A stretch of DNA of 64,000 nt from Laspinema palackyanum D2c (GCF_025370875.1 NZ_JAMXFD010000026.1:1-64000), one strand, 5' to 3'; positions 45,443 through 54,935 are shown, counted from the first letter of the stretch. Notes: generated by a model not told the origin, from the letters alone. Numbers and translations are program-made.

Positions 45443-47422
45443 TCAAGGGGCGATCGTGCCGGTCAGGGGTGAACTAGCACTAGCGGCAGATTTGATGGGA
45501 ATACGACCGGCGAGATAGGCCAGACGACCGGCTTCTACTCCTTGGGCCATAGCTCTGGCCATTGCTGCGGGATTTTGGGCGAGGGCGATCGCACTATTAA
45601 TCAAGACCAAATCCGCCCCCATCTCCATCGCCAGGGCGGCCTCGGAAGGGACCCCAATCCCAGCATCCACTACCACCGGCACTTGAGCATTCTCAATAAT
45701 AATCGCAATATTCGCAGCGGTACTAATTCCCTGTCCGGACCCAATCGGTGACCCCAAAGGCATCACTGTAGCACAACCCACCTCTTCTAAGCGTTTGGCT
45801 AACATTGGGTCAGCATTAATATAAGGCAACACCGCAAAGCCTTCTTTGACTAATTGTTCTGCCGCTTGCAACGTCCCGATCGGGTCCGGTAACAGATATT
45901 TCGGGTCGGGAATCACCTCTAATTTGACAAAATTATTCTCCTCTTGGCCCAAAAGTTTAGCCATTTCTCGACCCAATCGGGCCACGCGAATCGCTTCCTC
46001 AGCGGTTTGACATCCGGCAGTATTCGGCAACATCCAGATTTTACTCCAGTCGATCGCCTCGGCTAATCCCTGATGTCCCGGTGCATTGGTTTGTACCCGA
46101 CGCACCGCCACAGTCACGATTTCACAACCACTGGCGATAATACTTTGCTGCATTTCCTCCATTGACCGATATCTACCCGTCCCCGTCATCAAGCGCGACT
46201 GGAACGATCGCCCCGCAATGGTTACAGGTTGATCTAACTGCTGTAACAAAGATTCCGGAGAAGGGACAGAGGGTTTGGCAGTGGCGTAGGTGAGAGAATT
46301 AGTCATGGTAGATGGGTTCGGTTGAGCATAAGAGGTCAAAAATCGCTGACTATTAAAGTGTGGCAGCAGGGGATCGGTATTTTCCTGGAGAATACAATCG
46401 GCAATCAGGGAAGCGGTAATCGGTGCGAGTAAAATCCCGTTGCGATAGTGACCTGTGGCTAAGGTTAAATGGGCGATCGCACTCGGACCCAGAACCGGCC
46501 ATTCATCCGGGGTCGCCGGTCGATATCCCCACCAACATTCACTAATCGGATAATCCGCTAAAACCGGATAGAGGCGCATCGCTCGTTCTAACAAGAGTTG
46601 GATTCCCCCAGGAGTGTTACCCGGAGTAAACCCCACATCCTCACTGGTGGCACCGATAATAATCCGGCCATCCCGTCGCGGAACAATGTAGGTTTCCGGT
46701 CCAAATAAGACCCGCGTTAGAGGGGGCACCGGGGAATTCTGCGGGACTTGCACCGACAGCATCTGCCCTTTTTTAGGATGAACCGGAATCGGCAGGAGTT
46801 GATGACTCCAGGCCCCCGTTGCCAGGACATAATGGGAGGCGTGTAATTCTCCCTGATTTGTCCGCAAGGCGACTGCCTGCTGTTGTCGCTGGATTATCCC
46901 CTCAAGGATGACCCCCTCACGAATCTCCACTCCCAATTCTCGGGCAGCCTTTAATAACGCATTGGCAAGGGCGCGATTATCCACTTGTCCATCTTCGGGA
47001 TACCACCACCCGCCCAGGACTGCCTCACCTAAACCCGGTTGGTACAGGTCCAGGTGACATTTGTCAACCCAAGTGGCGGGAAATTCTGAATCCGTGGGGG
47101 CGGGGGTCCCTGGTGGGACGGGTTCATAAACTGGGGCGAGGATACCCCCGGGCCAATAGCCGGTGGAGACGCCGCTGAGGTCCTCTATTTTGCTAATCCA
47201 GTCCGGATAGAGCGATCGCGATCGCAAGCACAAATCCAGCATGGGTCCCGGGGGAATCGCCTCCGCTTGCGGGGCCAGCATTCCCGCTGCGGCATAGGTT
47301 GCCCCCTCCTGCAGCGATCGCGCACAAACCGTCACCGATGCCCCGCGCAGTTTCAGGTCAATGGCAATGGATAGACCGATAATGCCACCGCCAATAATAA
47401 TGATGTCGCTTGATGTCTTCAT
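45443..47422 (-). CDS. thiO/thiG: bifunctional glycine oxidase ThiO / thiazole synthase ThiG
   Basis: 659 residues. The N-terminal half (about 1-370) is the FAD-dependent glycine oxidase ThiO: dinucleotide motif [15 protein letters not shown], substrate region [15 protein letters not shown] and [13 protein letters not shown]. The C-terminal half (about 395-650) is Thi[19 protein letters not shown], the VKLEVIPD segment with the Schiff-base Lys, [13 protein letters not shown] and [19 protein letters not shown]. ThiO makes the dehydroglycine that ThiG joins with deoxyxylulose phosphate and ThiS thiocarboxylate to form the thiamine thiazole. This fusion is common in cyanobacteria. No thiS is adjacent. 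Confidence 0.96.
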   Translation of the reverse strand: MKTSSDIIIIGGGIIGLSIAIDLKLRGASVTVCARSLQEGATYAAAGMLAPQAEAIPPGPMLDLCLRSRSLYPDWISKIEDLSGVSTGYWPGGILAPVYEPVPPGTPAPTDSEFPATWVDKCHLDLYQPGLGEAVLGGWWYPEDGQVDNRALANALLKAARELGVEIREGVILEGIIQRQQQAVALRTNQGELHASHYVLATGAWSHQLLPIPVHPKKGQMLSVQVPQNSPVPPLTRVLFGPETYIVPRRDGRIIIGATSEDVGFTPGNTPGGIQLLLERAMRLYPVLADYPISECWWGYRPATPDEWPVLGPSAIAHLTLATGHYRNGILLAPITASLIADCILQENTDPLLPHFNSQRFLTSYAQPNPSTMTNSLTYATAKPSVPSPESLLQQLDQPVTIAGRSFQSRLMTGTGRYRSMEEMQQSIIASGCEIVTVAVRRVQTNAPGHQGLAEAIDWSKIWMLPNTAGCQTAEEAIRVARLGREMAKLLGQEENNFVKLEVIPDPKYLLPDPIGTLQAAEQLVKEGFAVLPYINADPMLAKRLEEVGCATVMPLGSPIGSGQGISTAANIAIIIENAQVPVVVDAGIGVPSEAALAMEMGADLVLINSAIALAQNPAAMARAMAQGVEAGRLAYLAGRIPIKSAASASSPLTGTIAP

Positions 47423-47631
47423 TAAAAAATTAGGGTAATTTTTTTTATAAAAATCGGATTTTTGTCAAGTTGCAATCGGTGAAGATTAGGTTAAATTTTT
47501 ACCAGATATGGCACTCCGTGGTGTTTAATGAATCCGAAGAAAGCAGGATATAATTTAGACGAATGCTTTGCCAATCTGAGAAAAAGCTGCGCTGAAATTA
47601 TTAATTCTTAATAATCAATGCCCTTCCAGCC

Positions 47632-47970
47632 TTAACCTTCTGCTGTCCAGACCGGATTTTCCCCTTGTCCCCAGAAGCCGTCATATTTTGTCAACTTTAC
47701 ATCACCTAAAACTTGAGTTTGACAAGCTAATCGGAGATTTTTTGCGGGAGAATGAGGAGGGAGCGATCGCCGAGTTCGGTCTCGCCAATTGGGAGCCGAG
47801 ATTTCTCCTTCAATCTCCACCGCACAAGTGCCACAACTACCCAGGCCCCGACAATTAATCAATTTGGCCTTGCCATTGTACAGGTCAATCCCATTGTCTA
47901 ACAAAACCTGCCGGAGATTAGCCCCGCGATCGCACTGTAAGGTCTTTCCCGCCACTTGTACTTTTGGCAT
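47632..47970 (-). CDS. [2Fe-2S] ferredoxin-like protein
   Basis: 112 residues. Plant-type ferredoxin cysteines are present at 40, 46, 49 (CRGLGSCGTC) and 83 (LACQTQ). The fold begins MPKVQVAGKTLQCDRGANLRQVL (parts) and ends in a 25-residue tail beyond the last Cys. The spacing CxxxxxCxxC differs slightly from photosynthetic PetF (CxxxxCxxC), as in the cyanobacterial paralogues of unclear electron partner. Soluble electron carrier. Confidence 0.9.
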   Translation of the reverse strand: MPKVQVAGKTLQCDRGANLRQVLLDNGIDLYNGKAKLINCRGLGSCGTCAVEIEGEISAPNWRDRTRRSLPPHSPAKNLRLACQTQVLGDVKLTKYDGFWGQGENPVWTAEG

Positions 47971-48029
47971 CTCAACTCACTCAAAGCATTTCACTCTCTA
48001 TTTTTACACTTTTTGGGGAGAAGGGGAGA

Positions 48030-48530
48030 GTGGGGAGGATGGGGAGGATCGGGAGGATGTTCGTAGTAACGACTTCAGTCGTTACCTCGTTACTTGGCGG
48101 ACGCCAAGTAACGCACCCCTGTCCGGATCCTCCAGTTCCCAAACAGGCGCTTAAGCCCCTCCTGGTGAGGCAACACCCGGCGGGAGTTAAAACGATTGGC
48201 GGCCTAACCGCTAAAGTCGGTTGAAACTGACATCTTGCAGCAGTGGCGACACCCGGCGGGGGATAAATCCCCCGCCTAACAGCTAAAGTCGGATAAATCC
48301 GACTGAAAACACCACTGTATCAGGCTTGCAGTCGTCTTTAGACGACTTGAGCTATTAGGCGGGGGATTTATCCCCCGCCGGTGTTGAGAATGGCGCAAGA
48401 TGTCGTTACTACGAAATGAAGAGAACGACTGAAGTCGTTACTACGAACACCGGAAACGACTGAAGTCGTTACTACGAACACCGGATCACGACTGAAGTCG
48501 TTACTACAAACATCCTCCCCATCTCCCCTG
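48030..48530. repeat. MITE-like element, locus C
   Basis: GTTCGTAGTAACGACTTCAG TCGTT (48059-48083) is inverted as three copies at 48424, 48455 and 48487. Outer flanks are GGGGAGGATCGGGAGGAT and CATCCTCCCCATCTCCCC. The internal hairpin CGTTACTTGGC (48088-48098) / GCCAAGTAACG (48103-48113) corresponds to the hairpin of locus B with a paired base change. A TCCAGTTCCCAAACAGGC block matches, inverted, GCTTGGGGACTGGA in locus B. Confidence 0.85.
48229..48404. repeat. 176-bp inverted-repeat element nested inside locus C
   Basis: Terminal arms are GACATCTTGC (48229-48238) and GCAAGATGTC (48395-48404). Inner arms ACACCCGGCGGGGGATAAAT and its near complement each contain the palindrome GGCGGGGGATAAATCCCCCGCC. 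The pairing continues through CTAACAGCT / AGCTATTAG. It could fold into one long cruciform. Confidence 0.8.
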
Positions 48531-48555
48531 TCCAATGACTAACGACAAATGACAA

Positions 48556-50187
48556 ATGACCAAAACTATGAACGCAGATAGCACCAACCGGATTTGGATC
48601 TACGACACCACCTTAAGAGATGGCTCTCAGCGCGAGGGGATGTCTCTGTCTATCGAGGATAAATTGCGAATTGCTCACCGCCTCGATCGCCTGGGAGTCC
48701 CATTTATCGAAGGCGGATGGCCTGGGGCCAATCCCAAGGATGTGCAGTTTTTCTGGAGACTCAAAGAAGAACCTCTACAAAACGCCGAACCTGTGGCTTT
48801 TTGTTCCACCCGTCGTCCGGGAAAAACGGCAGCAGAGGACCCCATGTTACAGCCGATTCTCTCTGCCGGGACCCGTTGGGTGACCATTTTTGGCAAATCC
48901 TGGGATCTTCATGTGATTGAAGGACTCAATACCACCCTGGAAGAAAACCTGGAGATGATCCGCGATACCATCGAGTTTTTGCGGAGTCAGGGACGACAGG
49001 TGATTTATGATGCCGAACACTGGTTTGATGGTTACAAACACAATCCCGCTTATGCGCTAAAAACCCTAGAAACAGCGATCGCCGCCGGTGCGGAATGGAT
49101 TGTTTTCTGCGATACCAATGGCGGCACCCTACCCCATGAAATCAGCCAAATCACCAGCACCGTGATTCAAACCCTCCGCCAAAATACCGATATCCCCATC
49201 AATTTTGGCATTCATACCCACAATGACGCAGAAACTGCCGTTGCCAACGCCCTAACTGCGGTTCTCGAAGGAGTTCGCATGGTTCAAGGCACAATTAATG
49301 GCTATGGTGAACGCTGCGGCAATGCCAACCTTTGCTCTTTAATTCCTAATCTCCAGCTTAAATTGGGCTATGATTGCATCGACCCGAGTCACTTGGTGAA
49401 ACTCACAGAAACCAGTCGATATATCAGCGAAGTCGCCAATCTCGCCCCGGATGATCATGCCGCTTTTGTTGGACTTTCAGCCTTTGCTCATAAGGGGGGA
49501 ATTCATGTTTCTGCGGTCCAGCGCAATCCCTTGACTTATGAACATCTACAACCGGAATTAATTGGCAATAAGCGCAGAATTGTGGTGTCGGACCAAGCGG
49601 GAATGAGTAATATTTTGGCAAAGGCGGCGACTTTTGGGATTGACCTGAATAAAAAAGATCCAAAATGTCGGCAGATTTTGGAGAAGTTGAAAGAGTTGGA
49701 AAATCAGGGCTATCAATTTGAGGCGGCGGAAGCGAGTTTTGAATTGTTAATGCATGAAGCAGTAGGCGATCGCCAGACGTTTTTTGAAATTAAAGGCTTT
49801 CACGTCCATTGCGAACAACTCGAAGGAATGACGAATGTTCTGGCAACGGTTAAGGTCGGAGTGAATGGCAAAAATATTTTAGAAGCGGCTGAAGGCAATG
49901 GTCCAGTTTCAGCCTTAGATGCCGCCCTGCGGAAAGCGCTAGTTAATTTTTATCCGGCTTTAGCTGACTTCCAACTCACGGATTATAAGGTGAGAATTCT
50001 GGATGGGGGAGCGGGAACTTCGGCCAAAACTCGGGTTTTAGTGGAATCGAGCAATGGTCATCAACGCTGGACGACGGTTGGGGTTTCTACCAATATTATT
50101 GAAGCCTCTTATCAAGCGGTGGTGGAAGGATTGGAATATGGGTTAATTCTGCAAACCCAAGGTAAGGAAGTGGTAGCGGTTTCTTAG
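48556..50187 (+). CDS. cimA: (R)-citramalate synthase
   Basis: 543 residues from 48556; an ATG at 48568 (MNADST) is equally possible because no ribosome site is seen. The HMGL-like catalytic barrel starts at IWIYDTTLRDGSQREGMSLS; metal-binding GIHTHNDAETAVANAL and NGYGERCGNANL follow. The C-terminal allosteric LeuA dimer-type domain (about 400-535) contains LDGGAGTSAKTRVLVES. The length and the FIEGGWPGANPKD motif favour CimA over 2-isopropylmalate synthase. It condenses acetyl-CoA and pyruvate to citramalate, opening the threonine-independent route to isoleucine, and is probably feedback-inhibited by isoleucine. Confidence 0.94.
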   Translation: MTKTMNADSTNRIWIYDTTLRDGSQREGMSLSIEDKLRIAHRLDRLGVPFIEGGWPGANPKDVQFFWRLKEEPLQNAEPVAFCSTRRPGKTAAEDPMLQPILSAGTRWVTIFGKSWDLHVIEGLNTTLEENLEMIRDTIEFLRSQGRQVIYDAEHWFDGYKHNPAYALKTLETAIAAGAEWIVFCDTNGGTLPHEISQITSTVIQTLRQNTDIPINFGIHTHNDAETAVANALTAVLEGVRMVQGTINGYGERCGNANLCSLIPNLQLKLGYDCIDPSHLVKLTETSRYISEVANLAPDDHAAFVGLSAFAHKGGIHVSAVQRNPLTYEHLQPELIGNKRRIVVSDQAGMSNILAKAATFGIDLNKKDPKCRQILEKLKELENQGYQFEAAEASFELLMHEAVGDRQTFFEIKGFHVHCEQLEGMTNVLATVKVGVNGKNILEAAEGNGPVSALDAALRKALVNFYPALADFQLTDYKVRILDGGAGTSAKTRVLVESSNGHQRWTTVGVSTNIIEASYQAVVEGLEYGLILQTQGKEVVAVS

Positions 50188-50516
50188 AATGATATTCAAT
50201 TAAGGGGATTGAACAACATCAATCATCCAAACGTTCGTAGTAACCCCTTCAGGGGTTTCTTGAAGAGGTCTCAATCAAGGAGTCACTACGAACGTTTTGG
50301 GGATTTTATTTTGTGAAGTTCCCTAATCGCATTTAAGGGTCATTTTTTCACGGTATGACGGTGGGCATATTTTGGATCTATCTCTGGATAGAGAATAAAT
50401 TAAGGGGGAGAATCACGGGGTCAGTCACTTGTCAAACTGTCACAAACGGTCCCGTAGCTGCCTGGGACTGGAATAATAATTAAAGTGATTCTTGATCGTC
50501 TAGGATTTTAGCCCTC
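50188..50516. other. 329-bp intergenic region
   Basis: It holds the short repeat locus D (50229-50297); the remainder is AT-rich and should contain the promoter of the DUF3419 gene. Nothing else recognised. Confidence 0.45.
50229..50297. repeat. MITE-like repeat family, locus D (variant core)
   Basis: AAACGTTCGTAGTAAC (50229-50244) and GTCACTACGAACGTTT (50282-50297) pair with one mismatch. The internal palindrome is AACCCCTTCAGGGGTT (50242-50257), where the other loci have AACGACTTCAGTCGTT: several substitutions, each matched on the other arm. It starts 41 bp after the cimA stop and may act as its terminator. Confidence 0.8.
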
Positions 50517-51602
50517 ATGCAGCGCTTAGAAAATTCCACTGCCTCTGAAATCAGTTTTTCTCAGGTTCCCGAAGATCCTCGCATTGAACTTTCGGTTGCG
50601 GAAAGGTTGGGAGAATGCCAGGAAAATTTATTACGAGTTTTAGTGGTTGCCTCTGGGGGTTGCACGGCGTTGAGTTTGTTGGCGTCGCCAATGGTGGGAC
50701 AAATTGAAGCGGTGGATAGTAATCCGGCGCAGTTGCATTTAGTGGAGTTACGCCGTCAGGCATTGTTGCACTTACCATTATTGGACCAGATGGCGCTGAT
50801 TGGGGGCGATCGCACCACTCACAGTCGGGAACGACTGGACCTCTACAAAGAATTGCGGCCCTATCTGCCGGAAGCGACGTTATCCTTCTGGGATGCGCGA
50901 CTCGAACAGATTGCCCAGGGAATCAATCAGGTAGGCCGATTTGAGACCCTGACGACTCAGTTAGCGGCCCAATTTTCGGCTTTAGGGTTGGATCCGCTAC
51001 AAAATCCAACCCAAAGTCTTGCTCATCCCGGGTGGCAAGATTGGGTTGAGTCGATTTTCACTCCCGAGGAGTTGGTGAAGGTTTTTGGAGAAATTCCGGT
51101 GAAGGGGTGGCAGGGACTTTCGTTTGGGGAGCATTTTGCTCAGAGGTTGGCCGTGGCCCTCAATAAGATGCCTCCCCAAGAAAATTATTTTATGACCCAA
51201 CTGTTTGCCAACTCTTACGCTGAGGGGTTAAAAGGGGTGCCGGTTTATTTACAAAATCTTGCTCAAGGGACGATTTTGGCCCTGGGTACCCAGCGTCTGA
51301 AATTGCATGGCGGTCAGTTTTTAGAAAAAGTTGTGGAACTGGGTCAATCGGGCGGATTTGACTTGATTTCTATGTCAAATTTTGGGGATGGGATGGCCCC
51401 TGATGAGTTAGGGGGTGCGATCGCCAAGATGACGCACTACTTAAATCCCGGTGGCGCTTTAATCGGACGCCGACTCCAGGGCCATTATGATTTAGGGGCG
51501 CTGATGGGCCAGTCTTTGCAGGTGGATCGGGAATGGAGCGCTAGATTACTAGAAATGGAACGCTCTTATCTCTATGAAGAGGTGGTGGTTGGGTTTGCCT
51601 GA
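50517..51602 (+). CDS. DUF3419 family protein (BtaA-like methyltransferase fold)
   Basis: 361 residues. DUF3419 features: VLVVASGGCTALSLLASP and IEAVDSNPAQLHLVELRRQAL form a SAM-binding Rossmann-like start; FGDGMAPDELGGAIAKMTHYLNPGGALIGR is the later conserved part. The family includes BtaA (S-adenosylmethionine:diacylglycerol 3-amino-3-carboxypropyl transferase) of betaine lipid synthesis, but cyanobacterial members may act on other acceptors. No btaB-like N-methyltransferase is next to it, so the lipid role is uncertain. No signal peptide. Confidence 0.8.
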   Translation: MQRLENSTASEISFSQVPEDPRIELSVAERLGECQENLLRVLVVASGGCTALSLLASPMVGQIEAVDSNPAQLHLVELRRQALLHLPLLDQMALIGGDRTTHSRERLDLYKELRPYLPEATLSFWDARLEQIAQGINQVGRFETLTTQLAAQFSALGLDPLQNPTQSLAHPGWQDWVESIFTPEELVKVFGEIPVKGWQGLSFGEHFAQRLAVALNKMPPQENYFMTQLFANSYAEGLKGVPVYLQNLAQGTILALGTQRLKLHGGQFLEKVVELGQSGGFDLISMSNFGDGMAPDELGGAIAKMTHYLNPGGALIGRRLQGHYDLGALMGQSLQVDREWSARLLEMERSYLYEEVVVGFA

Positions 51603-51774
51603 TGATGTGGCGATCGCTGCTGGGTGATGGGGACCCAAAATCGCCTGCCCCGGGGAACCCTAGACCCGGACTTCACCCTGAATTAATCCCCACTTCACCC
51701 CCTCTGGACGGCTGTGTAGTCGAAGGCCCTGGGTCCTTAACTCATTTTAGTGAGGCAAATTCTCCACAACTCTA

Positions 51775-51802
51775 TTGTTTTCTCACTGAAGCGAGATAAA
51801 AT
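51775..51802 (+). promoter_or_regulatory. candidate promoter of the NB-ARC gene
   Basis: TTGTTT (51775-51780) and TAAAAT (51797-51802) are separated by 16 bp. The start predicted near 51809 lies after the longest possible ATG (51750), which supports the later GTG start at 51882. Confidence 0.45.
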
Positions 51803-51881
51803 TGGGAGTGAACAAAAGCTCACTTATTTGCATCTAAGACCAAGGCAACAGTCGTCGTTACATAAGGGTGAGAGAACTGCT

Positions 51882-53495
51882 GTGATTCCGCAAGACTTTT
51901 TAAAAGTGGTAACCGTCGAACGGGGCGTTTCGGACTCAGAAATTCAGGTCTTATCTTATGCGCTGCATGGTGAATCCATAGCCGCGATCGCCATTAACCT
52001 GGGCATTCGACCCGAAGCGGTCCGCAAACGACTCGGTGAAGTGTACAAAAAATTTAAAATCGGGGGCGCTGGACCCGGTAAAATGGCCAAATTACAACAG
52101 ATTCTGGTCAGCGAGTATCAGGTCCATCAGACCGGGACAACCTTGAACAGTCATGGACTCCAGAATGGGTCCGCCTGTTGTGTTAAATCCATCTATGATT
52201 GGGGAGAGGCACCGGATAGTTCGATTTTTTATGGGCGAAAACTCGAACTCGCTACCTTGGAAGAGTGGATTTTAGAGCAAGAGTGCCGGGTGGTGTCCAT
52301 TTTGGGGATGGCAGGGATGGGCAAAACTGCACTCTCCGTCAAACTGGCTCACCAACTCCAAGATCAATTTGATGCGGTGTTCTGGCGAAATTTGCATCAG
52401 GGTCCACCGCTGAGAGACCTCCTGGACAATCTACTCAAATTGATCTACCCTCATCAGGGGCCTAATTCCGTCCCGGAACTCCATGATAAAATCTCCCTAC
52501 TCCTGGAATATTGTCGCCGTCATCGCTGTTTATTAATCCTGGATGGGGTGGAAACCCTGTTACAAGGGGGTGAACTCTCGGGACAGTATCGCGACGGTTA
52601 TGAAGAGTATGGAGACTTTTTTAAACGGCTCGCCTGCCAACCCCACAAGAGCTGTGTGCTGATGACCAGTTGGGAAAATCCCAAGGAAATCACGTTACAA
52701 GAAGGGGATTATTTGCCCGTTCGCTCTCTACAATTGACGGGGTTAAATGTAGAGGCATCTACTCAAATTTTAAAAGATAAAGGATTGATTCCCGAACCGG
52801 CCTGGGCCAATTTATGTGATTTATATCGAGGGAATCCTTTAGAACTGAAAATTGCGGCGCGGACAATTCAAGAATTATTTGGGGGCCAAGTTGCAGCCTT
52901 TCTGAAACATGGCACGTTAGTGTTTGGGGAAATCGGTGAATTGCTCGCCCAACAGTGCGAGCGCTTGTCCACCTTAGAAAAAGAAATTCTCTATTGGCTG
53001 GCGATCGAGCGTCAACCTTTATCCCTGGAGCATCTGCGTCGGACTCTGTTATTGCCGGTGCCGTTGCAGGAATTATTAGAAGCGGTGGCTTCTCTAGGAC
53101 GGCGATCGCTGCTTGAAAAAATAGCCGACCCTGACCGGGCCTTATTTTCCCTGCCGCCGGTTTTGTTGGAATATGTAACCACCGCTTTGATGAGTCAAAT
53201 TTTTGATGAATTACACGAGGTTTTTAACACCAAAAAGCCGGAAAAATTTTTGCTGTTCCGCAGCCATGCTCTGGTGCAATCGTCGGCCAAGCCCCAGGTT
53301 CAACAGGAACAACTCTCTCAGATGATTACGCCCCTAGGCGATCGCCTCCGACGCACGATTCGCAGTGAAAGTCGGATCGTCGATTATTTAACCCAAATTG
53401 ACACCCTCTTGCAAGGAGAACCGACCCTAGAAGTGGGTTATAGCCGGGAAAATGTCAAGAGTCTCCTGAAATCCCTCCAACCGGAGAAAAAATAA
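51882..53495 (+). CDS. NB-ARC (STAND) NTPase with N-terminal LuxR-like helix-turn-helix
   Basis: 537 residues from GTG at 51882 (VIPQDFLKVVTVERGVSD), the usual start of this cyanobacterial family; the open frame reaches back to 51750 but that part looks non-coding. Residues about 10-75 form a LuxR/sigma-type HTH (DSEIQVLSYALHGESIAAIA, PEAVRKRLGEVYKKF). An NB-ARC ATPase follows with Walker A GMAGMGKT (142-149) and Walker B CLLILDGVE, then a winged-helix part. Family members usually end in WD40 or TPR sensor repeats; here the protein stops after a short helical tail, so the sensor is absent or is a separate protein. It is possibly a signal-dependent regulator or an immune-type STAND protein. 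Confidence 0.85.
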   Translation: MIPQDFLKVVTVERGVSDSEIQVLSYALHGESIAAIAINLGIRPEAVRKRLGEVYKKFKIGGAGPGKMAKLQQILVSEYQVHQTGTTLNSHGLQNGSACCVKSIYDWGEAPDSSIFYGRKLELATLEEWILEQECRVVSILGMAGMGKTALSVKLAHQLQDQFDAVFWRNLHQGPPLRDLLDNLLKLIYPHQGPNSVPELHDKISLLLEYCRRHRCLLILDGVETLLQGGELSGQYRDGYEEYGDFFKRLACQPHKSCVLMTSWENPKEITLQEGDYLPVRSLQLTGLNVEASTQILKDKGLIPEPAWANLCDLYRGNPLELKIAARTIQELFGGQVAAFLKHGTLVFGEIGELLAQQCERLSTLEKEILYWLAIERQPLSLEHLRRTLLLPVPLQELLEAVASLGRRSLLEKIADPDRALFSLPPVLLEYVTTALMSQIFDELHEVFNTKKPEKFLLFRSHALVQSSAKPQVQQEQLSQMITPLGDRLRRTIRSESRIVDYLTQIDTLLQGEPTLEVGYSRENVKSLLKSLQPEKK

Positions 53496-53635
53496 GCGAT
53501 CGCCCTCGACCGCTCAAGAGACAAGCCCCCAACCCATTTCCCGGGAAGGGGGAAGCCGAAAGCCTTGTTCTGCCTAATTTTTGATGCATCTACTTCCAGT
53601 CCCCTCCCGCCCTCAAAAAACGTGGAGGATTCTCC

Positions 53636-53667
53636 CTCTCCTCTGAGGCCCTACCCTCAGAGGAGAG
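53636..53667. terminator. 12-bp perfect stem after the NB-ARC gene
   Basis: CTCTCCTCTGAG (53636-53647) pairs with CTCAGAGGAGAG (53656-53667) around an 8-nt loop. No T-tract on the plus strand, so it may be a dispersed palindrome instead. Confidence 0.5.
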
Positions 53668-54372
53668 AAAAAGGGCGAATGCTTGAGTCCCCCATCCTCC
53701 CCATCTCCCCATCTCCCCAATAAAGCCAAACAATTGGGAAAATTTGTGATAAACTACTTTAGTAGAGAAAAAACTCTCCACTAAAAATCAAACCCAATTC
53801 CGTACCCATAGCAAGCGCCAAAGCGAACTCACGGATCAAGAAGTTCGACTTCGCTCCGCTGCGATCGCCCTGGAGATTGATTGGTTATCCGGGAGGAAGC
53901 CGATCTCGCTGCTGACGGTGGTAGGTAGCCCCAACAAGTTTAATCTTTTCCAAAATGTGGAGACTTGCGGAGTGTGAAGCAAGGGCCTCCCGCCTGACTC
54001 GGCTCGATGCGATCGCCATCCTGGGCAAGCGGAACCGATAGGGTTAGGGGTTTGCTCATAGCCCGGACCACTGGAATCGGGAATTAGGTTAAAGGCCCAC
54101 AGGAATCTGAAATTAGGCGATTCGGAAAAAAAAATAAAAAATAGACTTGCCAAAAGCCGCGTGCTACGATAAAAGATATAAAGTAGCTTTCCCACCGATT
54201 ACCGAATCTAGGATTTTTCCGAACCGGCACTCAACTGCTTGAAGTTGGGAACTGCCGCTCAGTCCAGATAGCGAAGATAGCGTGGATCGACATTTTTGAT
54301 AGTCGAGAACCGATGATCATTCCTCCCAATTCACCTAGAATATCGGCCAGAGCAAAAAGAAAGGACTTTCCA

Positions 54373-54510
54373 ATGGTTCAAAACGTTTCCTTAGCTTCAG
54401 GTGGTTTACACAAACCGTGCAAATCTCCGGATTATATACCCTGTTCGGCTGGAAGTGTGTCAAGGCCGATGCCAAACCGACTCAACGGTCTAACGAACTT
54501 GACTAGCTGA
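54373..54510 (+). CDS. possible 45-residue peptide
   Basis: AAGGA (54361-54365) sits 7 nt before an ATG that starts MVQNVSLASGGLHKP. The remainder is low in hydrophobic content and has no family resemblance. The only support is the ribosome site; it could be a leader peptide upstream of the DUF4327-like gene or a chance ORF. Confidence 0.2.
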   Translation: MVQNVSLASGGLHKPCKSPDYIPCSAGSVSRPMPNRLNGLTNLTS

Positions 54511-54713
54511 AACTGATGGTAAAAAATGCAGGCACTTTTTTAAAGAGGTCTGGAAGCGGAAACCCCAAACTTCGCGCTGGAACGGCAGAGCCGTCTAGCA
54601 AAAATCCACCGTCAACTCTACGAGGATGGCGAATAAAACCTTGCGAAGTATGGTAAAAAGATTGGAAAGCAATTGTATGTTGTTAGAAGTTTTTGGAAAA
54701 TTAAAGAGGTATT

Positions 54714-54935
54714 ATGACCCAGCAGGTTTGTCACTCGATGGATAAATTACAGCGTCAGGTGCGATCGTTAGTAGAATCAAAAATCCTCAAGCCCACAGAT
54801 AGCCTCTGGAAAATCGCCTTTCTCTATGGAGATGAATGGGCGTACTGGAAAAAAGAATTACTTGAATTTGGCTTTTCAATGAAAGATCCGGTGGTTCACC
54901 TCCTAGCGGTAGAAACCTGGGAAGAAGACGAGTAG
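54714..54935 (+). CDS. small cyanobacterial protein, DUF4327-like
   Basis: 73 residues, with AGAGG about 7 nt upstream. The sequence (DKLQRQVRSLVESKILKPTD, LWKIAFLYGDEWAYWKKELL, FGFSMKDPVVHLLAVETWEE) follows the DUF4327 pattern: a helix, a central Trp-rich stretch before an acidic helix, and a terminal W-E-D/E-D motif. The family is confined to cyanobacteria, and no function is known. It has a long untranslated region upstream. Confidence 0.7.
   Translation: MTQQVCHSMDKLQRQVRSLVESKILKPTDSLWKIAFLYGDEWAYWKKELLEFGFSMKDPVVHLLAVETWEEDE

Larger units (their letters stand above)
47971..48555. other. 585-bp region made almost entirely of nested repeats
   Basis: It holds the MITE-like element 48030-48530 with a second element nested at 48229-48404. 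No ORF is supported. The promoter of cimA must lie within or directly after the repeats. Confidence 0.65.
53496..54713. other. 1.2-kb largely non-coding region
   Basis: It contains a 12-bp stem (53636-53667), CCCCATCTCCCC simple repeats near 53700-53715, and from about 54180 a possibly transcribed stretch of about 530 nt before the DUF4327-like gene. One tiny ORF (54373-54510) has a good ribosome site. No known RNA class was recognised (tmRNA, RNase P RNA, 6S and SRP RNA were considered). Confidence 0.45.

Noticed and set aside
47423-47631. TPP riboswitch upstream of thiO/thiG
   Set aside because: The upstream space is short and AT-rich and lacks the conserved CTGAGA and ACCTGA blocks.
53836-54195. 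119-codon minus-strand ORF in the large gap
   Set aside because: No ribosome site, mixed composition without domain resemblance, and it crosses what looks like leader sequence on the other strand.
54180-54713. Known housekeeping RNA (tmRNA, RNase P RNA, 6S or SRP RNA)
   Set aside because: None of the conserved core motifs of these RNAs could be found by eye on either strand.
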